A stretch of DNA of 53,916 nucleotides from Nitrospina sp. (GTDB lineage Bacteria; Nitrospinota; Nitrospinia; Nitrospinales; VA-1): the NCBI GenBank assembly GCA_018653085.1, contig JABIAY010000023.1, forward strand, positions 1 to 53,916, written 5' to 3'. Position 1 is the stretch's first letter. Every line of letters begins with the position of its first letter. The notes under the pieces are model-generated. The model was given only the letters and a program-made list of their open reading frames with translations. It made no database searches and was not told the DNA's origin. Below, piece after piece: positions 32,832 to 41,619 of the stretch. The position numbers and the translations under genes were made by a program.

Positions 32832-35800
32832 ATGTCAATTAATTTAGGAATTCACTTGCAACGTTCTCCCATCGTTTATTTTTTGTTTTTCATTTCCGGC
32901 ATCACCGCACTGATTTACGAAATCGTCTGGACCCGGATGCTGACACTGGTGTTCGGGCATACCGTGTTTTCGGTATCGGTAGTGCTGGCGGCATTCATGG
33001 CGGGTTTGGGTCTCGGCAGTTACCTGTTCGGCTATGCCATCGATCGGTTGCCGGAAACCTCTGCCTCAAAGTCGTTGCTTGTTTATGGCTGGGTAGAAAT
33101 CCTGATTTTCGCCAGTGGGGCTCTGCTCTCTTTGCTTTTCGCCAATTTTTCAGGCATCTATGCTTCCCTTCACAGCGTTCTCCCTGAATCCATTCCCTTG
33201 CAGAATTTGATAAAAATGGTGTTCTCGTTTGCTTTGATGCTGATTCCCACCACCCTCATGGGAGCCACTTTACCGATCATCAGCAAATACTGCATCACCG
33301 ATGACAACCGCATTGGAACCCAGGTAAGCCTCCTATACGCACTCAACACCCTGGGTGCCGCATTGGGTTGTCTGCTTGCCGGATTTTTCCTGATGGGAAC
33401 ATTTGGTATCCTGCAAACGGTTCTTCTGGCGGCAGGGGCAAACCTGCTGATAGGGATCGGCGCATTGAGCATTTATCTGGAAACCGTTCCCGGCGCAGAC
33501 TGGAAGTTTAGCCTGCCGCCCTTGCGTATACCGCGTATCGACTGGAGCAGGGAACAAAAGTTCTGGATGGGCATCAGCTTTATCTGCGGATTCACAGCAT
33601 TGGCCTACGAAGTTTTGTGGACGCGGCTATTAGTGTTCAGCATCGCCAGCACCGTTTACTCCTTCAGCATGATGCTCACGGTCTTTCTTCTGGGAATCTT
33701 TCTGGGAAGCCTGATATTGATTCCCCTGGCGGCAAGAATTCACAACATCCGCACAACCTTGTTGATACTGCAGGCCGGCACCGGTCTTTACGTGATCGGT
33801 TCCCTGTACGGACTCGAATCGATCCTTTCCGCTCCCTGGAACGGTTACAACCTGAGCCAACCCGTTTCGACATTCTTGCGCTACTTCAAAGATTCCGCCG
33901 GACTCATGCTGGTACCCACCCTGTTTTTAGGCATGTGTTTTCCTCTATTGATAAAAATAATTTCCGGGGAACATCAAAACATCGGCAAGGCGACCGGACA
34001 GATCTATTCGGCAAACACCCTTGGAGCGATTCTGGGGTCGTTGTGCGCGGGCTTTCTGTTTCTTCCCAATTTAGGCAGTCAGGCCAGCCTGACCCTGGTC
34101 GCCACTCTGAACCTGCTGACTGTGGTTTTGCTGTTTAGAACCGGAAACTATTTGACTCTGGCTGTGCGCAAAGGATTGACAGTCGTGTTCGCGGCACTGA
34201 TCCTCTTTGTCAACACGGCCATTCCCGGTGACCTGTTGAATCCGTTTTTCATGCGAGACAGTGTCGGGAAACGCAATATTAAAGAGTTGCTGTATTTCGA
34301 GGAAGGGCTCTCCGATACCGTCGCCGTGTTCAAGGGTAATTATGGCGTTCTCGACCCGGAGGCAAAAAGCCTGATCACCAATGGTGTGTCCATGTCCGCA
34401 TCCAACCTGATCGCTTCGCGTTATATGAAACTGTTCGCCCACATTCCCATCCTGCTGGTGGACCAGCCGGAGGATGTGCTGGTCGTCTGCTTCGGCACCG
34501 GACAAACCACAGGCGCGGCGAGCCTTCACCCACGCGTCAAATCTGTGGACAGCCTGGAGTTGTCTTCCAGTGTCATTAACGCGGGAAGAATGTTTGCCAA
34601 AGAAAACCGGCAAGTGCTGAACAACCCCAAAGTAAACTTCGTGATTCAGGATGGCAGGAACCACCTGCTGACCACCCACAAACAGTACGATGTCATCACC
34701 TCCGAACCGCCGCCTCCCCGCACCGCGTTCACCGTAAACCTGTATACCCGGGAATATTATGAACTTCAGAAAAAACACCTGAAGCCGGGAGGGATAGCGG
34801 CGCAATGGGTTCCTCTCCACAGTCAGGGAGAAAAAGAAGTGGCGATGCACTTTGGCACCTTCCAATCCGTTTTCCCCTACACCATGGGCTGGATGCCGGT
34901 CGCAGGCGAAATGCTTCTCATTGGTTCCGATCAACCCATCCGCATTGATTTCGAAAAACTTAAAGCCCGGATCGAGGAACCCGAAGTTAAAAAAGCACTG
35001 GCCGATATTGAAATTTCCAATGTCTTTGCCTTTCTAAGCAATATCTGGTTTCTCAATGAGCAGGTTCAGGCTTTAGGCAATGGCCTCATCACCGACAACC
35101 ATCCCGCCATCGAGTTTTATCTCGATCTGGGAAATGTTATCGATGTATCCGGCAAAGAAAAATATGTATTCAACCGGACGCGCTTTGATCAAATTGCCAA
35201 ACAGGTGGAAAACCTTTCAGAAGCAGACCGGATGAAGCTGAAAGTCCATTACGAAGCCATGGACCTTTATCAACGGGGCGTGATGTACAACAACCGGGGC
35301 CAACTACTAAAAGCCCTGAGTCTGACAGAAGACAACAATCTGGTTCGTTACCATTTGCAGGCCGACAGAAACCAGATCGCCCGACTGGTTGAACAGATGG
35401 AAATGGACCCCGAGAGCTGGGAAAACCTGCTCAACCTCGGTCACAGCTATTATCAAATCGGTGAATATGAGAAGAGCGTTGAACTCCTTAAAATGGCTTT
35501 GGAGAAAAACCCGAAGTTGAGTTACGCACATTTGTATATGGGCTACAACCTGCTGGAAATGGGGAAAATGGAAGAAGCTCTGGACTATTTCAAAAACACG
35601 GCTAAAAATGATCCGCGCCAAATGGGCACCGTGATGCGAGAGATCGGGCTGATCAACCTGCTCCAGGCAACAGAAAAAAATCCCAACGACAAGGCACTCA
35701 GGCATTCAGCCGCTGAATTTTACAATATGAAAAAGGAATACCTGAAATCACTGGAATACACCCTCAAAGCTCTTGACGAAGATCCCATGAACCTTAAACT

Positions 35801-36056
35801 TTTGCAGAGCATCGTTTTCAGTTATCGAGGTCTGGGCGAAGCCAGAGAAGTGCTCATGTACGGAAACCGCTACAGCCTGATAGACCCCGAAGAGATTCAC
35901 CTGCAATTCATCATGGGTGAAATTTATAGCAAGCTCCTTAAATGTCGAAAAGCCATCCCACTACTGAAAAATGTACTGGCTAAAGACGACACCTATCAAA
36001 ACGCCCAAAATCTTTTGGACTCCTGCAAAAGCTTTATAGAAACGCCAGATATTTAG
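32832..36056 (+). CDS. Fused MFS-like membrane / spermidine synthase-like / TPR protein
   Basis: A 1074-residue three-part protein. Residues ~15-460 hold many membrane helices in two similar halves; each begins with a near-identical motif, GITALIYEIVWTRMLTLVFG and GFTALAYEVLWTRLLVFSIA. This is the membrane part of the fused MFS/spermidine synthase family. Residues ~500-760 form a spermidine-synthase-like Rossmann domain: VLVVCFGTGQTTGAASLHP (about 553), DSLELSSSVI, FVIQDGRNHLL and YDVITSEPPPPRTAFTVNLYTREYY. The residues used for polyamine chemistry are not all obvious. Residues ~850-1070 are TPR repeats (LLNLGHSYYQIGEYEKSVELLKMALEKNP, LYMGYNLLEMGKMEEALDYFKN). I chose ATG at 32832 (MSINLGIHL); the frame is open upstream but that part reads as antisense of the PCP_red gene. 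No polyamine substrate can be assumed. It diverges from the PCP_red gene. Confidence 0.88.
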   Translation: MSINLGIHLQRSPIVYFLFFISGITALIYEIVWTRMLTLVFGHTVFSVSVVLAAFMAGLGLGSYLFGYAIDRLPETSASKSLLVYGWVEILIFASGALLSLLFANFSGIYASLHSVLPESIPLQNLIKMVFSFALMLIPTTLMGATLPIISKYCITDDNRIGTQVSLLYALNTLGAALGCLLAGFFLMGTFGILQTVLLAAGANLLIGIGALSIYLETVPGADWKFSLPPLRIPRIDWSREQKFWMGISFICGFTALAYEVLWTRLLVFSIASTVYSFSMMLTVFLLGIFLGSLILIPLAARIHNIRTTLLILQAGTGLYVIGSLYGLESILSAPWNGYNLSQPVSTFLRYFKDSAGLMLVPTLFLGMCFPLLIKIISGEHQNIGKATGQIYSANTLGAILGSLCAGFLFLPNLGSQASLTLVATLNLLTVVLLFRTGNYLTLAVRKGLTVVFAALILFVNTAIPGDLLNPFFMRDSVGKRNIKELLYFEEGLSDTVAVFKGNYGVLDPEAKSLITNGVSMSASNLIASRYMKLFAHIPILLVDQPEDVLVVCFGTGQTTGAASLHPRVKSVDSLELSSSVINAGRMFAKENRQVLNNPKVNFVIQDGRNHLLTTHKQYDVITSEPPPPRTAFTVNLYTREYYELQKKHLKPGGIAAQWVPLHSQGEKEVAMHFGTFQSVFPYTMGWMPVAGEMLLIGSDQPIRIDFEKLKARIEEPEVKKALADIEISNVFAFLSNIWFLNEQVQALGNGLITDNHPAIEFYLDLGNVIDVSGKEKYVFNRTRFDQIAKQVENLSEADRMKLKVHYEAMDLYQRGVMYNNRGQLLKALSLTEDNNLVRYHLQADRNQIARLVEQMEMDPESWENLLNLGHSYYQIGEYEKSVELLKMALEKNPKLSYAHLYMGYNLLEMGKMEEALDYFKNTAKNDPRQMGTVMREIGLINLLQATEKNPNDKALRHSAAEFYNMKKEYLKSLEYTLKALDEDPMNLKLLQSIVFSYRGLGEAREVLMYGNRYSLIDPEEIHLQFIMGEIYSKLLKCRKAIPLLKNVLAKDDTYQNAQNLLDSCKSFIETPDI

Positions 36057-36114
36057 CCTCACATGCCTTATAGGTATCCCGATATTCGCACATAAAATTC
36101 TCACTCCTGTAGCG

Positions 36115-36151
36115 GATTAGCCCCAAAATATCAACTATTTTGGGGCTAATC
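36115..36151. terminator. Perfect 16-bp inverted repeat, probable transcript-end hairpin
   Basis: GATTAGCCCCAAAATA, a 5-base loop (TCAAC) and the exact complement form a 16-bp stem, 59 bases after the stop of the MFS/TPR gene. The T-rich run is inside the right arm (TATTTTGGGG) and no U-tract follows, so it is not a textbook rho-independent terminator. It may instead protect the mRNA 3' end or bind a regulator of the kinase gene downstream. Confidence 0.55.
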
Positions 36152-36311
36152 ACAAGGGACATTACTTTCTATATATAAAAAGATTTACACTAGTATGCTG
36201 TGAAAAAAACTTGCATTACCCTGAAGTTTGCCCGACACTAACATAAAGAGAGACTATTTAGACAACTCACTCTCAAGGTTTCTGGTTAACGCCTTGTTTG
36301 GGAAGCAAACA

Positions 36312-39083
36312 ATGACAGATTCTACCCAGAAAAATAACTTTTTCAAGGAATCCCTAAAAAAAGTTCCTTCTCTTTCCCTGTTTTTCTTTCTGGCTATAGC
36401 AACTTTGCTGAGCGTTGGCGGCTTGGGAATCTGGACCGTTGAAAAACAGATGAAGGAGAATTTTTCCGCACAGCTTGAATTAATCCTTGCGGGTAATCTG
36501 GAATCACTCAGGCTCTGGACTAACGATACGAAACGGGATGCCCAGGTGCTGGCCCGCCAACCGGAAATAAACCGGAAACTGACTTCACTTATTGAAATTG
36601 CCCAACCCGACTCCGTGACCGCGGAGCAATTGCGCCAAACAGAGGAGCTGACCTGGCTCAGAAAAAATCTTGGGGACGCCTGCGAAACCTATGGGTTCAT
36701 CGGATTTGTGGTGTTCGACCTCACCGGACTGCAGGTTGGGGCTCTCCTGGAAGAACCTGTTGGCAAACGGCAATTGCTCGGAAAATCGGATTTCTTTTAC
36801 CGCTCTCTACAAGGCGATACGGTGGTTTCGCAACCCTTTGCAGGGGAGGTGGATTTACCGGATGAAGCGGGAGTTTTTCATTCCGGTCGGCCCACGATGT
36901 TCGTCTCAACCCCCATCCACGATGAATCCGGCGACACGGTTGGCATACTGGCCTTCAGACTACGGCCGGAAAAAGATTTCAGCCACATTCTTTCTGTCAG
37001 TCAATTCGGCAATACAGGGGAAACTTATGCTTTTAATGACGAGGGGCTTCTCGTTTCCAATAGCAGGTTTGACCGTCAACTTATTTCACTGGGGCTTCTC
37101 CAGCCTGAGCACAGTTCAATTTTCAATATCCAGATTCGAGACCCTGGCCGGAACCTGACTATTGCAAAACTGCGCCCGGAAGATAATATCTCCCAGTGGC
37201 CCTTAACATTTATGGTCAACCATGCTATTCAAAACGAAAGCGGCATACAGGTCGAGGGTTATAACGACTATCGCGGAGTACCGGTTGTAGGTGCCTGGAC
37301 CTGGATTCCCGAACTGGATATTGGCCTGGCAACAGAAGTGGATGTTGCTGAGGCATTTCGTCCGCTTAAAACTCTGATGACCTGGTTTCTATTTTTGTTT
37401 GGCCTGGTGCTTTTTATTGGCGGCCTGGCTCTCATCCTGCGCTCCCGTTATTCCCAAAGTCAGCAAAAGACGATTGAGAACGAAAACCGACTGAGCGCCT
37501 TTCTGGAAAGTGCCTCCGACCCTATTATCAGCATTGATACTTTTGGAACTATCCAATCAATGAACTCTGCGGTTGAAAAGCAATTCGGTTACCAACATGA
37601 GGAATTACTGGGGGAAAACGTAAACATTCTGATGCCAAACCCCTACCGCAGGGAGCACGATCAATATCTACAAACTTACCTGAAGACAGGAAAACAAAAT
37701 GTCATCAATATGTTGGTAGAAGTACCCGCCAAGCGAAAAAACGGAACCTCTTTTCCCGTGGAATTAAGTGTTTCCGAGTCTGTTGTTAATGGCAAAAAAA
37801 GCTTCCTGGGAATTATCCGGGATATTTCGGAGCGTAAAGAGTCAGAAAAGGAATTGCAACACGCTTACGCCAAGCTGGAAGAGCGCATCAAAGAGCGCAC
37901 GGAAGAACTCTGGCATAGCAAAAACCAGGCCGAAAAAACCAACAGAGCCAAATCGGAATTTCTTTCACGCATGAGCCACGAATTGCGCACCCCGATGAAC
38001 GCCATTCTCGGGTTCACACAACTGATGCACGAAAGCACCAAAGACCCACTACCCAAAGTCCACCAGAAACGGACCACGCAGATTCTGGAAGCTGGCAACC
38101 ATTTGCTGGAACTCATCAATGAGGTGCTGGACCTGGCAACTATCGAAGCCGGGAAAATCACCGTTTCCCTGGAACCGGTTTGCATTAACGATTTAGTCGA
38201 AGAAGTGCTTACCGTAATACGTCCTCTGGCGCAGAATTTCCAAGTCAACCTGATCGATCAAGTCACCAGTCACGACAGGAATTATGTTCTGGCTGACAAA
38301 ACCCGCTTGAAACAGGTCTTGCTCAATCTGGTTTCCAATGGCATCAAATACAATCGAAAAGAGGGGTCGGTTACCCTTTCCGTGCAGTTAGAGGAAGGCT
38401 CCAACCTTCGCATTAATATCACGGACACCGGCATGGGAATACCTGAAGAAAAATTAACTCAATTGTTCGATCCTTTCAACAGACTGGGAGCTGAAGGCGG
38501 GGAGATTGAAGGCACAGGCATAGGAATGACCATTTCAAAAAAATTGATAGAAGTGATGAACGGGTCCATCGGTGTGACAAGTGCTCTGGGTGAAGGCAGT
38601 ACTTTTTATGTTTCCCTGCCCGTTTGCTTCTTGACGCTTGGGAAAATCGAATCCAGGAACACCCCCATGGATAATGCAATAGCAGGCAGGAAAGAAACCA
38701 GACGCTTCACAATCTTATACATCGAAGACAACCCGGCCAACCTGAAACTGATAGAAGATATTTTAACCGATTACCCGGAGGTCAGGTTGCTCTCAGCGAC
38801 ATATGCGCAAATGGGAATCGATATTGCCCTGTCGCACAAACCAGACCTGATTCTCATGGATATTAATCTGCCGGATATTGATGGTATCGAAGCACTGAAA
38901 CGCCTGAGGAATTTCGAGGAAACCCATGAGACCCCTGTGATCGCAATGAGTGCCAACGCCATGAAAAAGGATATTGACCGGGCCATGGCTGAAGGGTTCA
39001 AAACCTATATTACCAAACCTATTGATATTAAAAATTTCAGAAGAACCATTGAAAAAGAACTTAAATCCGCGACAATTCACTGA
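36312..39083 (+). CDS. Hybrid sensor histidine kinase (Cache, PAS, HisKA, HATPase, receiver)
   Basis: A 923-residue kinase. Helix 1 is at about residues 19-40 (LSLFFFLAIATLLSVGGLGIW) and helix 2 at about 355-376. The ~310 residues between them look like a double Cache sensor (GFVVFDLTGLQVGALLEEPV, GRPTMFVSTPIHDESGD, GNTGETYAFNDEGLLVSNSRF). A PAS domain follows (SASDPIISIDTFGTIQSMNSAVEKQFGY region). HisKA has the phospho-His in SRMSHELRTPMNAILGFTQLM at about 555. HATPase has LVSNGIKYNRKEG, ITDTGMGIPEEKL and GTGIGMTISKKLI. A C-terminal receiver has its Asp in LILMDINLPDIDG (about 849). I chose ATG at 36312 (GGGAAG 6 bases upstream); an in-frame TTG at 36228 lacks a Shine-Dalgarno sequence. The HD-GYP regulator gene follows after 18 bases and is its probable partner. 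Confidence 0.93.
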   Translation: MTDSTQKNNFFKESLKKVPSLSLFFFLAIATLLSVGGLGIWTVEKQMKENFSAQLELILAGNLESLRLWTNDTKRDAQVLARQPEINRKLTSLIEIAQPDSVTAEQLRQTEELTWLRKNLGDACETYGFIGFVVFDLTGLQVGALLEEPVGKRQLLGKSDFFYRSLQGDTVVSQPFAGEVDLPDEAGVFHSGRPTMFVSTPIHDESGDTVGILAFRLRPEKDFSHILSVSQFGNTGETYAFNDEGLLVSNSRFDRQLISLGLLQPEHSSIFNIQIRDPGRNLTIAKLRPEDNISQWPLTFMVNHAIQNESGIQVEGYNDYRGVPVVGAWTWIPELDIGLATEVDVAEAFRPLKTLMTWFLFLFGLVLFIGGLALILRSRYSQSQQKTIENENRLSAFLESASDPIISIDTFGTIQSMNSAVEKQFGYQHEELLGENVNILMPNPYRREHDQYLQTYLKTGKQNVINMLVEVPAKRKNGTSFPVELSVSESVVNGKKSFLGIIRDISERKESEKELQHAYAKLEERIKERTEELWHSKNQAEKTNRAKSEFLSRMSHELRTPMNAILGFTQLMHESTKDPLPKVHQKRTTQILEAGNHLLELINEVLDLATIEAGKITVSLEPVCINDLVEEVLTVIRPLAQNFQVNLIDQVTSHDRNYVLADKTRLKQVLLNLVSNGIKYNRKEGSVTLSVQLEEGSNLRINITDTGMGIPEEKLTQLFDPFNRLGAEGGEIEGTGIGMTISKKLIEVMNGSIGVTSALGEGSTFYVSLPVCFLTLGKIESRNTPMDNAIAGRKETRRFTILYIEDNPANLKLIEDILTDYPEVRLLSATYAQMGIDIALSHKPDLILMDINLPDIDGIEALKRLRNFEETHETPVIAMSANAMKKDIDRAMAEGFKTYITKPIDIKNFRRTIEKELKSATIH

Positions 39084-39101
39084 TTTAGAGACAAGAAAGA
39101 A

Positions 39102-40214
39102 ATGCAGAACAATTTCCTTAACACAAAAATCCTGATCGTTGATGACGAACAGGCCAATATAGCATTGCTGGAGGATGTGCTGGAAAATGAGGGGTACACC
39201 AATTTCAAGAGTACTGCCGATTCCAGAAAAGCCCTGGACCTGTACAAAGAATTCCGTCCCGACCTGGTTCTGCTGGATTTGAATATGCCCCATTTAGATG
39301 GCTTTCAGGTTATGGAGCAACTCAGCGAGGTTGAAAAAAATTCCTACGCTCCGGTATTAGTTTTAACGGCACAAGCCGATCGAAATACCCGGCTTCGCGC
39401 CCTTGCGGCAGGAGCCCGCGATTATATCGAGAAACCTTTTGACATTACCGAAGTGGTCCAGCGAATTTCCAATATGCTGGAAATTCGCCTGCTCCATAAC
39501 CAGGTTCGGGATCAGAACCAGATTCTGGAGGAAAAGGTTCGAGCAAGGACCTGCGAATTGGAAGAAACCCGGCAGGAAGCCATTCTTCGCCTGGGTCGAG
39601 CCGCCGAATATCGAGACAATGAAACGGGCATGCACGTCATCCGCATGAGTCGGCTCTCGGCAAAACTGGCAAAAAAAATTGGTTTGCCCGATGAAGAATG
39701 CCAACTCATACTCCAGGCCAGCCCCATGCACGATGTTGGGAAAATCGGTATCCCCGATGAAATCCTGCTCAAGCCTGGAAAGTTGAACGAGGAGGAATGG
39801 GTGATCATGAAAAAACATTCTGAAATCGGAGCAGAAATCCTTTCGGGAAGCCGTTCCGCGATTATGAAAATGGCGGAATCTATCGCCCTCACCCATCAGG
39901 AACGTTGGGACGGGTCCGGTTATCCTAACAGTTTGAAAGGTGAAGAAATTCCTCTGGCGGGGCGGATTGTAGCCATCTGCGATGTTTTTGATGCCCTGAC
40001 AAGCAAAAGATATTATAAGGAAGCTTACTCTATAGAAAAATCCATGGGGATCATTGAACAAGGCAGTGGAAAAGATTTTGAACCCCGTTTGGTCGAGGCC
40101 TTCAAAGAGGCACTCCCGGAAATGGTCCGCATTGTTAAAGAACTGCCCGATAATGAACCGGCAGATATCCTCAAAGTCTACCGCGAGACCAACACCACGA
40201 GTTCTGCACAATAA
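39102..40214 (+). CDS. Response regulator with HD-GYP c-di-GMP phosphodiesterase domain
   Basis: A 370-residue regulator. The receiver has acidic residues in ILIVDDEQANIALLEDVL, phospho-acceptor Asp59 (LVLLDLNMPHLDG) and the lysine in YIEKPFDI. A coiled coil follows (about residues 128-155). The HD-GYP domain has the HD motif MHDVGKIGIPDEILLKPGKL at about 209-228, HSEIGAEIL near 245, THQERWDGSGYPNSLKGEEIPLAGR at about 263-287 and CDVFDALTSKRYYKEAY near 295. All metal-binding and GYP residues look intact, so it should hydrolyse cyclic di-GMP when phosphorylated. It follows the hybrid kinase by 18 bases on the same transcript. This RpfG-like layout usually controls motility or biofilm, which agrees with fliW-csrA in the same window. 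Confidence 0.95.
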   Translation: MQNNFLNTKILIVDDEQANIALLEDVLENEGYTNFKSTADSRKALDLYKEFRPDLVLLDLNMPHLDGFQVMEQLSEVEKNSYAPVLVLTAQADRNTRLRALAAGARDYIEKPFDITEVVQRISNMLEIRLLHNQVRDQNQILEEKVRARTCELEETRQEAILRLGRAAEYRDNETGMHVIRMSRLSAKLAKKIGLPDEECQLILQASPMHDVGKIGIPDEILLKPGKLNEEEWVIMKKHSEIGAEILSGSRSAIMKMAESIALTHQERWDGSGYPNSLKGEEIPLAGRIVAICDVFDALTSKRYYKEAYSIEKSMGIIEQGSGKDFEPRLVEAFKEALPEMVRIVKELPDNEPADILKVYRETNTTSSAQ

Positions 40215-40227
40215 TCCCCGCCCCCGA

Positions 40228-41442
40228 TCAAGTGAGACCCGGAATAAATTTGCGCAAAAATTTAGCTATCAAAACCGCATAGTGAAAAAGCTGATTTTTG
40301 ACCCAGGCTTTTCTATCAAACAAATTTTTGTGGGTATCAAACAGTAGTTTTGGGATTTCCAACTTTTCAGGACAACGAGGCAGGCAGTCCCCGCACTCGG
40401 TGCACCTTGAAGCAAAGTGCCCCGGAAACCAGTGTCCCTCGCCCTCAAACATATTGTATCGAAACCTGCCATAGTCCACCATGCCATAGGCTTGAAGCAA
40501 ATTGCGGAAACGCAACACTTCGGGAATATTGATTTCTTCAGGACACGGCAAACATTCTGCGCATAAAGTGCAAAGGTCAGGTACCCCGGCAAGCGGCGCA
40601 TCCATCCTTGTCTGAACCTCACGAATCGTGGGTGAGGATTTTTCCCCCCTGTTCAAAATGGCGAGGTTCTGGGGAAAATGTTCCGGCTCATGGATCCCCA
40701 TGCTTAAAGTCGTGATTTGGGGGTGGCTCAAACAAAACCGCCCGTTGAACTCGATCGCAGTCAAAGGATGACAGGTTTCTTTAACCTTTTGCGAAGGATT
40801 CCACAACATCCCGCCCTTTTCATTGGGCGAAATGATGAACACCCCCATATCCTTCTCTCCTGCCAGCCGGACAGCCGCAAGGTTACGCTGGAAAAAATAA
40901 TAATAATGCAGGTTCACAAAACTAAACAGGTCCGTATTCAGGGCCTGAAGAATGATATCCAGGGAGGCGTGTGTGGAAAAACCAATGTGCCGAATAAGCC
41001 CTTCCTCGCGTAACCGGTGCAAAACCTCCACTGGCCCTCCCGGCTTAATCGCCGCGCCCAACCTTTCCTCATTATTGATTCCATGCCAACCGTAAAAATC
41101 AAGGTAGTCCATCTTTAAGCTGGTCAATTGCTCTTCAACCAGAGCACGGGTTTCCTCTCCGGTCATCGGAGCCCCTTTGCTCATCATCTTAAAGCTCTCA
41201 CGAGGTACGCCCAGCTCTTTAAGCGCCACGCCGTAAAGGTTTTCGCTTTTCATATACCCATGAGCCGTTTCAATATGGTTGATCCCCAGCTCCAACGCCT
41301 GACGCGTGATTTCAACACAGTTTCGCACCGACTCTGCAGGAAGGTACGCACGGGGAGGATTCCACCCATCTTTAAAACGCATCCCCCCAAGGGTAATGAC
41401 AGAGATATTTTCTTCTGTTTTTCCGAAACGACGAGTTTCCAT
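40228..41442 (-). CDS. Aldo/keto reductase with C-terminal ferredoxin-type cluster domain
   Basis: A 404-residue protein. The N-terminal ~290 residues are an aldo/keto reductase TIM barrel: METRRFGKTEENISVITLGGMRF, the Asp/Tyr/Lys/His region INHIETAHGYMKSENLYGVAL, MDYLDFYGWHGINNEERL and LFSFVNLHYYYFFQRN. The C-terminal part has two Cys sets, CTLCAECLPCPEEINIPEVLR and CTECGDCLPRCPEKLEIPKLLF, which fit 4Fe-4S clusters. This architecture is widespread in anaerobes and Nitrospinota/delta lineages and has no single known substrate. The clusters suggest electron transfer with ferredoxin rather than only NADPH. I chose ATG at 41442; an in-frame start 36 bases upstream gives residues unlike the family. 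It converges with the HD-GYP gene. Confidence 0.9.
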   Translation of the reverse strand: METRRFGKTEENISVITLGGMRFKDGWNPPRAYLPAESVRNCVEITRQALELGINHIETAHGYMKSENLYGVALKELGVPRESFKMMSKGAPMTGEETRALVEEQLTSLKMDYLDFYGWHGINNEERLGAAIKPGGPVEVLHRLREEGLIRHIGFSTHASLDIILQALNTDLFSFVNLHYYYFFQRNLAAVRLAGEKDMGVFIISPNEKGGMLWNPSQKVKETCHPLTAIEFNGRFCLSHPQITTLSMGIHEPEHFPQNLAILNRGEKSSPTIREVQTRMDAPLAGVPDLCTLCAECLPCPEEINIPEVLRFRNLLQAYGMVDYGRFRYNMFEGEGHWFPGHFASRCTECGDCLPRCPEKLEIPKLLFDTHKNLFDRKAWVKNQLFHYAVLIAKFLRKFIPGLT

Positions 41443-41517
41443 AATAGTTAGGATGGTTTTGAGATCAATCCGTTCCAACCCTTAGCCACAATATTTTTTG
41501 ACAACACCCGAAAATGA

Positions 41518-41546
41518 TTGAGGCCTCCGAGCATATCGTCTATACT
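41518..41546 (+). promoter_or_regulatory. Putative sigma70 promoter for the YhaO/YhaN-like operon
   Basis: TTGAGG (41518-41523) and TATACT (41541-41546) are 17 bases apart. The -10 box is the left arm of a perfect 6-bp inverted repeat (TATACT-ATTGA-AGTATA, 41541-41557). The start would be near 41553, giving a leader of about 67 bases before the ATG at 41620. Confidence 0.4.
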
Positions 41547-41619
41547 ATTGAAGTATAATAACTTATAGCCACGCAAACCGAAAGGCCTGGGCCAAAATTC
41601 AGCCTGACAATAATCTACC

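Noticed and set aside
34071-34934. A 287-codon minus-strand open frame inside the MFS/spermidine synthase gene
   Set aside because: The opposite strand encodes clear Rossmann and membrane motifs; this frame shows none and is a shadow.
39363-40211. A 282-codon minus-strand open frame opposite the HD-GYP gene
   Set aside because: The HD-GYP motifs on the plus strand are intact, so this is a shadow.
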